From Microcaldota archaeon (GTDB taxonomy: Archaea > Micrarchaeota > Micrarchaeia > Micrarchaeales > CABMGC01): a stretch of 64,000 nt of DNA. The position numbers and the translations under genes are program-made. This document shows, piece by piece, positions 9,881-18,622 of the stretch; position 1 is the stretch's first letter, and each line of letters starts with the position of its first letter. The DNA is taken from contig JAJZOD010000012.1 in the NCBI GenBank assembly GCA_021852055.1, forward strand, positions 3,931-67,930, read 5' to 3'. Under the pieces are notes generated by a model, which was not told the origin of the DNA, did not search any database, and was given only the letters and a program-made list of their open reading frames with translations.

Positions 9881-12800
9881 ATGAAAAGTCTAAATGCGAA
9901 GAGAATAGCCGCAGTCGCGGCAAGTTTGTTGGTAGGTCTTGCAGCTGCAGGACAAGGCGTGTACTATAATAGTGTACCTATTATAAACACCCAAGGTCAG
10001 CCTGTAGTGCAGATAGTAGTAGGATCGCAGGCACAACCTAGCGACGGTGTCGTAGCTGCAAACATAGCTGCAGTAATCGGCAGCCTAGCGCACACATCAC
10101 AGCCTATAACCGCAACGATAAGCGGCAGGAGCGGTGTGCAATGCGTTGTGACAACACCTACGTGCACGCTTTCAAACCAGCAGGTCTGGTTGGGAGAGCA
10201 GGGACTTGTAGTGCCAACGGGATCATACTCGTTCAGCGCACTCATAGGCTCAGTGCTCAACGGCGGAGTTGAGAACTCAGGCACATTGTCATATACAAAG
10301 ATACCGCAGAGTAGTTCTAGCTCATATGTGTACTCGCACCCGAGCTCTGGACCGTACCCTATAACAAGCAGCCCAACGGCTACTTCAGCATATACTGGCA
10401 CAAGCGCCACAATAGCTACCGGGTCGCCTACACCTGCTGCAGGGTCAACAGGCGGCGGAATGACATTCACGCAGTTCACAAAGAACAGCGTTGATAACAT
10501 TCTAGAGTTAACAAGCGCACAGGTACCTGGTCTGCTTTCCAACTCAGGAAATGCGCAGGAAACTGAAAGTTTGTGGCTTGCTGGATTCCCAGTATTTAAC
10601 CAGAACTCCGGCGATCTGTCTCTATTCAACACAAATGGAGCATACCTCGCTACTTTTGGTAAGCCTATAACAAATACAGAAACAAACAGGACAACAGGCG
10701 AATCAATATCGCTGCTAGGCCAGAACTGGACAGTGTATAACCTTGCCCCTCCATCTATGACTGGTGTTACATCAAGCACATTCGTAGTTGGCGGAAACGT
10801 AACATTGGCACAGGCATCCACACCCCCTACAGTAATATATGTTGGTCAAAACATAACCAGTGGTCCGTTCAAGGTTGTTCTGACAGACTTGTCATACCCT
10901 GACTCGAATGGTCTCAGCCAGGCTGCTTTGTCTATATACAAGAATGGTGTACTGACAAACGTAACCTCAATTGGGCCTTCATCTGCAGGCACTGCAAGCC
11001 AGCATGGTGTGATAAACGCATCCGGAACTAAGTTGTACATAACCGTATCGCAGACCTTCCCTGGTTTGTATGCATACCAGAAATGGGCAAAGATACAGCT
11101 GTTCAGCAACACTGTCAATGTTACTAGTGGCGATTACTTCAACACTAATAACAAGGCATGGGATGTAGCTCTGCGCTGGACAACAAACCAGAGCAGCACC
11201 GGCGGCGCAACAACTGCAAACGCAGCACTGCAGGGCATAGTCTTATACAACGGCAACGAGAGCAGCTCAGTGATACTGACTCCCGGAACCAACTTTGACT
11301 ATATATCAAGCCCATCGCAGTGGCAGGTAAACTTTGCCGGAGATTCACTTGGTCAGCCAAGCAGTGGCAACTCAAACTATGACCACCTAACTCTCTCGAC
11401 AGGCTCGTCCTCCAGTGCAGTTACTTACTCGAACTCCCAGGGCGGCGCAGCTGTAGGTCCTGTAACAGTTACCGGTACGACATTTACAGATGCAAATGTT
11501 GTAGGGACTGGTGCAACTCCAAAGCAGGTGAACATAACCACTGTAACTGAACCTGTGAACAAGTTTACAGTTTCAAGTTCAATACCGACAGCTTTCCAAG
11601 TGAGCGGTGCAGCTAGCTTCCCGGCTCCTACGTCGAACCAGCAGAACGTCACGTACAACCTTGATCCGTACACGTTCAATGCTGTGAGCGCTGTAGATGC
11701 GGCAGGTCTTGCTAATGTGATAGCCACAGGCCAAGGCGGACTGATCTTCAAGATAGTCAACAACGGAGTTTCCGGAAACTATCTGAACCAGTCTACGCTT
11801 TCAGTAACAGCCTCTGGTTACTACGGCACTACAAAGGAGAGCGGCTATGGTCCATCTGTTAGCGGCTTCGCTAATATGAACACCGCAGGTTCTTCAAACA
11901 CGCAGATAGTGCAGGGCGATTACCTGACAAACATGACAGGCATAACGCTTGGTTATGCTGTGCCTTACCCTGGAGTCAACGTGATAGTATACGAAACGGC
12001 AAACACAGCTGCTGGTATAACACTAGGTGTTGGCGGCAATGATGTGGTACTTGGTTATCTTAACTACTCCACTTCGCCTACAGATTTGTACTCTGTACCG
12101 CAGCGGAACTACGAGATAGCTTCACCAAGCCCTACGGCAGCGTATACTGGAGAGCAGTATTTGCTTGACTTTAGCCTTGGTACAACATCGCGCCCTTCAA
12201 CTGCACCTACAGGAAGGACAACGTACTACACGTACACAATCCCTGAGATAACTGTGCCTGGAGTGTCTACGGCCTCAGCTAACGTAGTAGTGGATCTGAC
12301 CAACAGCTCGTCAGTAACGACAACGCCACTCTACTGGCTCAACTACACAAACGGCAACAACAACGCTGTTGAGTACCAGAGCTCGCAGAACATAGATGTC
12401 AAGGCAACCCAGGGCTTCAGGACAGAGCGCGGCGGCGAGGTTAGCTCAATAAGCACATCGCAGATAGTATACGATGAGCCGAAGAGCGTAGACGGGCTTA
12501 ACTTCATAGTTGGTCCAGCGTCTAACTCGAACAGCAACACCCTGACAACGAAGCTGTACGGTCCTTACACAGTGGGTCAGGCAACGAACATACCGAACGT
12601 AACCATAGGCAAGGTTAATGCGACATGCGCATTCACGACATCATCGTGCAATGTGACAGGCCTCAGCAACCTGACGGCAGTGCCTTCAGCATCACAGGCA
12701 ATAGTGCCTACAGTGCTGAACACTGTAACAACGCCTTTGGCTGTACTCGACTCTGGTGCAAGCAATGCATCAAGTCTGATAGTAGTCGGGAGCAAGTACG

Positions 12801-12985
12801 TGAACTCAGTGGCAGCGCAGATATTCGCAAGCCAGCCTTCACTGAACTCCTCGTTCGGTCCAAGCAGCGCACCTATAGTCCAGGTCTTCGGAAACAAGAT
12901 CCTGGTCGCAGGGTACTCTGCAGCCCAGACAGTTCAGGCAGGAGACGAGTTCATAAACGCACTGTTGAATGCGTCGACATCCTGA
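9881..12985 (+). CDS. S-layer protein, 1034 aa
   Basis: An N-terminal signal peptide (hydrophobic about 9-24) precedes an archaeal S-layer N-domain: VQIVVGSQAQPSDGVVAANIAAVIG. The C-terminus has the matching S-layer C-domain pattern: LIVVGSKYVNSVAAQIF, then IVQVFGNKILVAGYSAAQTVQAGDEFINALL. These paired ends are typical of the methanogen-type S-layer family. The middle 900 residues are Ser/Thr/Asn-rich beta sequence with many NxS/T sequons, which fits glycosylation by the STT3 encoded at 2279. There is no C-terminal membrane helix. A strong TATA box, a GTGAT ribosome site and a downstream hairpin with T-tract fit a highly expressed gene. It probably forms the outer lattice. Confidence 0.9.
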   Translation: MKSLNAKRIAAVAASLLVGLAAAGQGVYYNSVPIINTQGQPVVQIVVGSQAQPSDGVVAANIAAVIGSLAHTSQPITATISGRSGVQCVVTTPTCTLSNQQVWLGEQGLVVPTGSYSFSALIGSVLNGGVENSGTLSYTKIPQSSSSSYVYSHPSSGPYPITSSPTATSAYTGTSATIATGSPTPAAGSTGGGMTFTQFTKNSVDNILELTSAQVPGLLSNSGNAQETESLWLAGFPVFNQNSGDLSLFNTNGAYLATFGKPITNTETNRTTGESISLLGQNWTVYNLAPPSMTGVTSSTFVVGGNVTLAQASTPPTVIYVGQNITSGPFKVVLTDLSYPDSNGLSQAALSIYKNGVLTNVTSIGPSSAGTASQHGVINASGTKLYITVSQTFPGLYAYQKWAKIQLFSNTVNVTSGDYFNTNNKAWDVALRWTTNQSSTGGATTANAALQGIVLYNGNESSSVILTPGTNFDYISSPSQWQVNFAGDSLGQPSSGNSNYDHLTLSTGSSSSAVTYSNSQGGAAVGPVTVTGTTFTDANVVGTGATPKQVNITTVTEPVNKFTVSSSIPTAFQVSGAASFPAPTSNQQNVTYNLDPYTFNAVSAVDAAGLANVIATGQGGLIFKIVNNGVSGNYLNQSTLSVTASGYYGTTKESGYGPSVSGFANMNTAGSSNTQIVQGDYLTNMTGITLGYAVPYPGVNVIVYETANTAAGITLGVGGNDVVLGYLNYSTSPTDLYSVPQRNYEIASPSPTAAYTGEQYLLDFSLGTTSRPSTAPTGRTTYYTYTIPEITVPGVSTASANVVVDLTNSSSVTTTPLYWLNYTNGNNNAVEYQSSQNIDVKATQGFRTERGGEVSSISTSQIVYDEPKSVDGLNFIVGPASNSNSNTLTTKLYGPYTVGQATNIPNVTIGKVNATCAFTTSSCNVTGLSNLTAVPSASQAIVPTVLNTVTTPLAVLDSGASNASSLIVVGSKYVNSVAAQIFASQPSLNSSFGPSSAPIVQVFGNKILVAGYSAAQTVQAGDEFINALLNASTS

Positions 12986-13052
12986 ATGCACAGGCCGTAG
13001 CGTAGTAAGTTTATTTTGTGTTTGCCTTTTTGGCTTTCCTTCTCCTTTTTGA

Positions 13053-13075
13053 GGGGGCGCATGCCCCCAGTTTTT
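13053..13075 (+). terminator. Hairpin plus T-tract after the S-layer gene
   Basis: A 6-bp G/C stem GGGGGC / GCCCCC with loop GCAT (13053-13068) is followed by AG and five T (13071-13075). It lies 68 nt after the S-layer stop, with further T-rich runs in between. Most archaeal terminators are simple T-tracts, so this strong hairpin is notable; mRNA 3'-end protection is another possible role. Confidence 0.6.
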
Positions 13076-13171
13076 AACTATTAGCTTTAGCTTAGCTCGC
13101 AGCCAGGAGAAAATAGCGCATAGAGAAAAGCATAATAATCTTAGAGATTAACGCTCTACTGGGTTGATGGC

Positions 13172-13528
13172 ATGGGAAACGTTACGGTTAAAAAGGCAGG
13201 CGGAAAAACAGAGCTTACTGGAGCACTCAGGTCAACTGAGGAAAGGCACGGGCTGCAGACGCTGTTTACTGGGGCATTCAGATCTGCTGCAATTGCTGCA
13301 GTAGCGGGAGCATCGATTCTGGCTAGCGGGTGTGCATCTACCTCTTATCCTGTGTACGAAACTCCTAGATACTGGGGTTATAATTATTATTACTATACGC
13401 CTGCACCTGGTTACGGATATTATGTACCAGGGTACGAGTTCGTTCAGCCTCCATTGGTTTACCCAAGGCCCTTCTGCGGAAACAGATTCTTTTTCAGGTT
13501 TGGGCACAGGGATTTTGATGACAGGTAG
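13172..13528 (+). CDS. Tyr/Pro-rich lipoprotein-like protein, 118 aa
   Basis: A long polar N-region (about 36 residues) leads into a hydrophobic segment ending in a lipobox-like L-A-S-G-C with Cys at residue 54, followed by Ala-Ser-Thr. The mature part is unusually rich in Tyr, Pro and Gly (for example GYNYYYYTPAPGYGYY) and ends in an aromatic/basic segment. This suggests a lipid-anchored envelope protein, perhaps attached near the S-layer. The ATG is preceded by TGAT three bases upstream. A run of shadow frames overlaps it but none has such a signal. Family is not recognised. Confidence 0.6.
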   Translation: MGNVTVKKAGGKTELTGALRSTEERHGLQTLFTGAFRSAAIAAVAGASILASGCASTSYPVYETPRYWGYNYYYYTPAPGYGYYVPGYEFVQPPLVYPRPFCGNRFFFRFGHRDFDDR

Positions 13529-13852
13529 CGCATGATGCAATGCATGCCGCTATGTGCATATTTTCCATCAATCTGCGAAGAGGACAATCTGCGGAAGATG
13601 ATATATTATATATCGCATTACCTATTTGCATGCATTCAAACTACGCGCCATATGCTGTTATTTGTCCTCTTAATCGCTAATCCTGCTGCATTGGCAGTTC
13701 CCTCCATATCTTTATGCGTTGCACACACTGTGTGATTATTTAGCGTTGCTGCTAATGCGACCTTCTCAAAGTCCAACAAACTCCAGCAGTGTAAAAACAG
13801 CAATTGCTACGCTGGGTTTATAAATATTTCTTGTTAATTGATAACTGATTGG
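13529..13852. other. Intergenic region with a promoter at its end
   Basis: I see no convincing gene in these 324 bases; a 67-codon frame here has no domain character. At 13817-13827 tttataaatat is a clear TATA box, about 30 nt before the ATG at 13853, which supports a leaderless or near-leaderless transcript of the following gene. Confidence 0.5.
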
Positions 13853-15925
13853 ATGTACGGCAAAAGCGGCCTTGCGGTATTTGTATTTGCAGTTTCAGCC
13901 ATGCTGTTTGCAGGCAGCGTATATGCATCAACATCAGCAGAAACGCTGCTCAAAGCCTATAACGTGCCCAACAACCTAACAGCATCCGCAACATTTCATA
14001 ATATAACATATTCGGGTTTAGTCTACACGCTTGTAAACGTCAGCAGCACCCCCTATTTTCTGATAAATACGACAGGCCAGGGAAGCTTCGTGCTTAATGC
14101 GAGCACTGCAGCAAAGATAATCGGGCCTGAAATGGTTTCCTCATTGTCATCTAAATTAAACTTCACCCCAATAGAAAATGACATGTCAAGCTATATCAAC
14201 AGCTCTGCTTCATCGTTGAACGACTGCATACAGGAAACAGGGCTTAACCGCGGCACATGCACCCTTGGAAACTACTGCAACTCCTGTGCAGAAGTGCCTT
14301 CATGCAATAAGGCTTTATACGCGACAAACGGCCCCTCGGGGCCATTAGGCGAGGGCATAATGCTTCTCGAGCAGCAGTATGCAAGCCTTGAATCAAACAT
14401 ATCAATATTCAACGAGTATGCAAACGGCACTGGTTCATCAAACGCAACAATAAGGTCGCAGAAGGTTGTTGCGGCATTTGCAAACATCTCCAAGCTGACG
14501 CAGATAATAAGTGAAAATCCTCTGTTTCCTCCGCCGCAAAATGCCGATTTGTCATCCTGTGGGGGATCATATGCGGGAAGCACAACATTCAACATAAGTT
14601 CACAGTCCGGCAACTGGTACTGCAATGCCATAGGCTACTGCCAGTTTACTACTTATAATGCATCAATGCTCTCCCGCGTGCAGCTGCTCATAAACAATCT
14701 AAATTCGGAGCTTCCGACTACCGCCTCAATATCGCGCATAGCAGGCAACATAACGTCTTATGAGAATACATATCTGACCCCGGTCCTTGCATCAAAGCAG
14801 CATAAGCTTCTTCAGAGCGCGCTGAACACAACGCTTGCCGGGTTCAACTCAACTCTAAACGAGAGTGAAATGCTTCTTACCCATGTGAACAACGCTACGC
14901 TGCGTACAGACGTTTCATCAGCTTTAGCCGGCTATCTCAACCTGACAATAAACTATCTGCAGGTAAACATAACTAAGTACTCGCAAAGCATCTCCTCGCA
15001 GCTCAGCAGCCTGCGCCAGACATATTCAAAGCTCAATGCAACATACTCCGCAGTACTGGGAGAGGCAAAGAACAACACAGCAGAGCTTATAGTGCTGCAG
15101 CTAGGGGGTGACAGGTCCAACAAGACCTCTGCAATGTCCTTTGAGCAGCAGCAGCTTAATGCGCAGCTTGATGCGCAGATATCAAATATCACTGCATTAA
15201 AAGCAAAGCTTAACGCCATATCGGCAAGCATACCTGCACTTGGCTCGCAGATAGACCTGAGCCCTGAGGCGCTGTCAAGGGCCATAGACGGGCCTTTCGT
15301 GTCTTTAATATCAGGCGCAACTGGCATGACATACAACAACACAGTCGCATCGGCTCCTATTCTTTCAGCTTTATTCTCACTGATAATAGGCATAATCCTG
15401 TTCCTGATACTGTTTGTGCAGTACCTGCGGCTTGTCCACCACCATAGAATACGCCATAGTCCTAACGTGCACCGCGCATGGCGTATGGTCTTCATAATTG
15501 CAGCAATTCTTGTCGCTTTGTATGTAATAGGCACATACCTTATTGCAGCGGCAGCCAGCTCAAGCGCTCCTGCAAGCGCATTTACTGGAGCTCTTGCATC
15601 ATCGCACGGCGTTGTCATAGCTATAAACGGCACAACTTCTCCTGCGCTGTCAAACTGCGCCTCGCAGATAAGCACGTATGCAAGCCAGCGCGGCTACAAG
15701 GCAAGCACCATCTACCTGTCAGGATCAACATGCACAGGCGCAGGCTCAATAATGAACACGAGCGAGTGCCTCAACCAGTATGCACGGCTTAATATCCCTG
15801 TAATACTGCTTACCCAGTCATCAGGCAACAATATGAGCATATATTCAATGTACGGCACCATCGCAAAAGCAACTGGAAGCCAAGCATTCATCAATGCCTG
15901 CTACATCGGCTTCCTTGTAAGATAG
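13853..15925 (+). CDS. Sequon-rich envelope protein with two membrane helices and a four-Cys domain, 690 aa
   Basis: ATG 13853 is preferred over TTG 13838 because of the TATA box at 13817. A signal peptide (about 1-25, ending AGSVYAS) is followed by a Cys-containing segment (residues about 125-155) and a long helical, Asn/Ser-rich region with coiled-coil character (SQLSSLRQTYSKLNATYSAV). Two membrane helices lie near residues 500-520 and 545-565, separated by a basic loop (HHHRIRH). The last about 100 residues contain four Cys (NCAS, TCTG, ECLN, ACYI) whose spacing resembles the C-terminal domain of the next gene at 16095. Family is unknown. Sequons indicate that most of it is external. Confidence 0.75.
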   Translation: MYGKSGLAVFVFAVSAMLFAGSVYASTSAETLLKAYNVPNNLTASATFHNITYSGLVYTLVNVSSTPYFLINTTGQGSFVLNASTAAKIIGPEMVSSLSSKLNFTPIENDMSSYINSSASSLNDCIQETGLNRGTCTLGNYCNSCAEVPSCNKALYATNGPSGPLGEGIMLLEQQYASLESNISIFNEYANGTGSSNATIRSQKVVAAFANISKLTQIISENPLFPPPQNADLSSCGGSYAGSTTFNISSQSGNWYCNAIGYCQFTTYNASMLSRVQLLINNLNSELPTTASISRIAGNITSYENTYLTPVLASKQHKLLQSALNTTLAGFNSTLNESEMLLTHVNNATLRTDVSSALAGYLNLTINYLQVNITKYSQSISSQLSSLRQTYSKLNATYSAVLGEAKNNTAELIVLQLGGDRSNKTSAMSFEQQQLNAQLDAQISNITALKAKLNAISASIPALGSQIDLSPEALSRAIDGPFVSLISGATGMTYNNTVASAPILSALFSLIIGIILFLILFVQYLRLVHHHRIRHSPNVHRAWRMVFIIAAILVALYVIGTYLIAAAASSSAPASAFTGALASSHGVVIAINGTTSPALSNCASQISTYASQRGYKASTIYLSGSTCTGAGSIMNTSECLNQYARLNIPVILLTQSSGNNMSIYSMYGTIAKATGSQAFINACYIGFLVR

Positions 15926-16014
15926 AAAGGATAGAGGCGATAGAAAGGCAGACGTAGTTCGGTCAATGCATGATGCATGCAAGGATGGGCGTTGTAGAAT
16001 ATTATAATATTATA

Positions 16015-16046
16015 AAAGGATAAATAAAGAAAAGGATAAATAAAGA
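16015..16046. repeat. 16-bp perfect tandem duplication
   Basis: aaaggataaataaaga occurs twice back to back (16015-16030 and 16031-16046) in an A-rich stretch between the two four-Cys protein genes. A further aaggataaag lies at 16070. It sits in the promoter zone of the gene at 16095. Confidence 0.7.
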
Positions 16047-16094
16047 GTAAAAAATAAATATAAAAAACGAAGGATAAAGCAATACGGTGTATAT

Positions 16095-16745
16095 ATGGCA
16101 AAGAAACAAAAAACAGATCAGCAGACGTCGAAACAGCAGGATGCAAAAGGCAGGCAGCAGAAGAATTCGGCAAAACCGGCAGCAGCAACAGCTGCCAGGG
16201 CATATCAAGGCAGTACAAACGGCGCAAATGCAAATAGTGCAATACGCAGCAGAACATGGATTTATGCAATTGCAGCAGTAATAATCATAATAATCGCCAT
16301 AGCAGCTGTATTCGTTCTTATGCCAAAAAGCGGCGCACCTAGTGCCGTGGGTCCTACGACAGTGCCTTTCTCAACATTCAAGGCCAATCTTGATTCTGCG
16401 TCAAATATCTCTGTGCTGCTTATCTACTCCAACAATACGCAGCAGAGCTATGAGAGGCAGTGCTATACCTATATCCTAGAAGTTCTGGGGAGCCAAAGAA
16501 GCCCAAAGAGTATCTCATTTTTTGACTCTAACCAGACAAGCTGCGTGTACTCGAGGTCGCTAGGCTATCCTATAAATCTTTCATATGCAAGCAGGCAGGC
16601 GTGCATAAACATGGCCGACTCTACCCCTGGCATGGTTTTCAACTATACGTCGTCAAACACTACCGTTATAACAGCGCAGCGTGCCAATTTATCTGGCAAC
16701 GCAGCGTTCTTCAATAAGTGCGCCATAGCCGCAGACTTAACGTAA
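16095..16745 (+). CDS. Membrane-anchored four-Cys protein, 216 aa
   Basis: The first 50 residues are polar and rich in Lys, Gln and Ala. One membrane helix follows (about 54-75). The external domain has four Cys (RQCY, TSCV, QACI, NKCA) in the same order and with similar spacing as the C-terminus of the preceding 690-aa protein. Both share a beta strand before the first Cys and an A-x-F-x-N/K-C ending. I infer that the two domains are homologous, probably with two disulfides. Function is unknown; the general look (strand, Cys, helix, Cys) could be a thioredoxin-like or oxidoreductase-related fold, but no CxxC is present. Confidence 0.72.
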   Translation: MAKKQKTDQQTSKQQDAKGRQQKNSAKPAAATAARAYQGSTNGANANSAIRSRTWIYAIAAVIIIIIAIAAVFVLMPKSGAPSAVGPTTVPFSTFKANLDSASNISVLLIYSNNTQQSYERQCYTYILEVLGSQRSPKSISFFDSNQTSCVYSRSLGYPINLSYASRQACINMADSTPGMVFNYTSSNTTVITAQRANLSGNAAFFNKCAIAADLT

Positions 16746-16758
16746 TTGCGGTGGCCAT

Positions 16759-17571
16759 GTGCTGCAGAGCCCTATGGAAGTTGCAGGCAGGCGTTTTGAA
16801 GTAGAGTACGTCAGCGAGAAAAGGAAAACAGTGGCAGCGTATTTTTATCCTGACAGGGTAGTAATAAAGATGCCGCTGTCGCTGCGCCAAGGGAGCCGCA
16901 CGCATGTGCTCGATTCTCTCGAAAGAAGGATACTGCGCCATTTGGAAAAGCTGTCTGCAAGAGGCTTTGAAGCGCTTGACAAAGAAAAACTGCCGCAGTT
17001 TCAGAATGGGCAGCAGGTAACAGTCCTGGGAAGGGCATTCGATATAACTATAATAGAGAAGCAGTCGGCAAAGCGACCTAAGGCTGTACTCAGAAACGGC
17101 ACTCTCATAGATGTAACATTGCCGGCTTCGCTTCAAGGTCAGCCTGCTGCTGAAATAGTATCTGACCTTGTAAGGCGCGTGCTGTCAAAATGCATGCTGC
17201 CGGATCTCAGCGCGCGTCTTGACGCAATAAACAGCATGTACTACGGGTTCAGCTACAATACGCTCCGGATTAAAAAACAGAGCAGGCTCTGGGGAAGCAC
17301 ATCCTATCCCGAAGGCAACATAAATATAAACTACAGGCTTCTTTTTGCGCCAGAACCAATGCTGGAGTATGTAATGGCGCATGAACTGTCGCATCTTAAG
17401 GTGCGCAACCACTCTAAAAGCTTCTGGATGCTTGTTGAGCGCGCTGTGCCTGACCATAAACAGAGAAGGAGGTGGCTTAGGCAGAATGGCAGCAGGCTCG
17501 GGATCGGAATCCAGAATGAAAACGTCAGCTATGTTGCTGCCCCTCCTCTGCAGCAAGCACAGGCGCCCTGA
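16759..17571 (+). CDS. YgjP/DUF45-like zinc metallopeptidase, 270 aa
   Basis: The C-terminal third carries the WLM/YgjP signature: HELSHL, then NHSKSFW, giving the zinc ligands His, His and a downstream His with the catalytic Glu. The upstream LWGSTS and NININYRL segments are also typical of the family. The N-terminal half repeats a beta-rich segment (VKMPLSL-type strand). A GTG start at 16759 is supported by GGTGG about 5 nt upstream; ATG 16774 is the alternative. Substrate is unknown. It overlaps the convergent hjc gene by 47 bp. Confidence 0.85.
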   Translation: MLQSPMEVAGRRFEVEYVSEKRKTVAAYFYPDRVVIKMPLSLRQGSRTHVLDSLERRILRHLEKLSARGFEALDKEKLPQFQNGQQVTVLGRAFDITIIEKQSAKRPKAVLRNGTLIDVTLPASLQGQPAAEIVSDLVRRVLSKCMLPDLSARLDAINSMYYGFSYNTLRIKKQSRLWGSTSYPEGNININYRLLFAPEPMLEYVMAHELSHLKVRNHSKSFWMLVERAVPDHKQRRRWLRQNGSRLGIGIQNENVSYVAAPPLQQAQAP

Positions 17572-17965
17572 CCTCAGCAACATGCTCTAATATATTATCG
17601 TAAAGCCTGTTTATCTCAAGGGTGCGTATCCTTGTTATGCTGTGGTCCTTTTCGCCGTGCTTCAACTCATCAAGCGTCAGGAAAAACCAGCCCTTGCCGT
17701 TCATCCTCCATGCTATATATGTTGGAAATTTGGTGTTGTTCTGCCACTCGAAAAGCTTCTGGTATGCCTCCGGGTCTATGCTTAGCCTGTTCTTCTCCCA
17801 GGCTTTGCACTCAAATGCCATCATAACCCTGTCTTTTACTGCTATTATGTCAGGTCCAAGCGCATTTACCCCAGAACCTGCGCTTCTTATAACAGACCAC
17901 CCGCTGTCATATAACCTGTTGAGAAGCTCCCTTTCGCTACGAGCACCCTTCATGTACCTGTGCAA
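17525..17965 (-). CDS. hjc: Holliday junction resolvase Hjc, 146 aa
   Basis: This is an archaeal Hjc-family PD-(D/E)XK nuclease that cuts four-way DNA junctions. Visible marks: KGARSERELLNRLYDSGW with the first catalytic Glu, IRSAGSG, PDIIAVK with the catalytic Asp, and FECKAW with the E-x-K pair. The Cys inside E-C-K is common in archaeal Hjc. The C-terminus is about 25 residues longer than in compact Hjc proteins. It is convergent with the metallopeptidase gene and overlaps it. Confidence 0.9.
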   Translation of the reverse strand: MHRYMKGARSERELLNRLYDSGWSVIRSAGSGVNALGPDIIAVKDRVMMAFECKAWEKNRLSIDPEAYQKLFEWQNNTKFPTYIAWRMNGKGWFFLTLDELKHGEKDHSITRIRTLEINRLYDNILEHVAEVRAPVLAAEEGQQHS

Positions 17966-18192
17966 GGCATCGCCGTATCTAATTCAAAGTAAAAATATAT
18001 ATCCTGATGCCCGCAGTGCTGGAATCATCAGCGTTCAGCGAACCTGCACAAGATATATAAGCTTATCATCCTATAACTAAGTATTAAGTTGCATTTACGA
18101 GTGATAATGTTGACATTATACCATCATAATCATAATGTTTCTGCGCCTGCATTCGGCAGCGCGCAGCGTCGTCTCTAGATGCAGCTTTTCCT

Positions 18193-18603
18193 GTGGTTAA
18201 ATTGAGGCATTCAAAGCCCTATGTAAGGAAGAAAGCAGTAGAGCATCTGCTTTCAAAGATGAGATCCGCATATGTTATAGTGGAAGGCAGGCACGACGTT
18301 GCAGCTCTTCATGCTCTGGGAATAGATGCGCATACATATGAAAGCACCATGCGCAGCTTCACTATGACATGCACAAGCGTTCTCATATTTACAGACAATG
18401 ACAGGCGCGGCCGTGAAAAAGCCGAGAAGCTAAGCTCATTTTTTGCTGAAAATGGGGTAGCAGCAGACACAGCAACAGGCACACGGCTCCTGAAGATCCT
18501 CAATTCAGTCCATGTCGAGGAGATACTCATGCCTGTAGTAGAGGCCACAGAAGAAAACATGGCAAAAAAAGAAAGAAACACAAAACATATGCTAAAAAGT
18601 TAA
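18193..18603 (+). CDS. Small TOPRIM-domain protein, 136 aa
   Basis: The TOPRIM motifs are present: VEGRHDVAAL with the catalytic Glu near residue 32, and FTDNDRRG with the DxD near residue 74. The size fits a stand-alone TOPRIM protein (RNase M5/OLD-like minimal domain) and not a full primase. Start is GTG. It ends 19 nt before the start of dnaG, on the same strand, so the two are likely cotranscribed. Role is inferred as nucleic-acid phosphoryl transfer; substrate unknown. Confidence 0.75.
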   Translation: MVKLRHSKPYVRKKAVEHLLSKMRSAYVIVEGRHDVAALHALGIDAHTYESTMRSFTMTCTSVLIFTDNDRRGREKAEKLSSFFAENGVAADTATGTRLLKILNSVHVEEILMPVVEATEENMAKKERNTKHMLKS

Positions 18604-18622
18604 ATAAAAATTGGTGAAAGTA

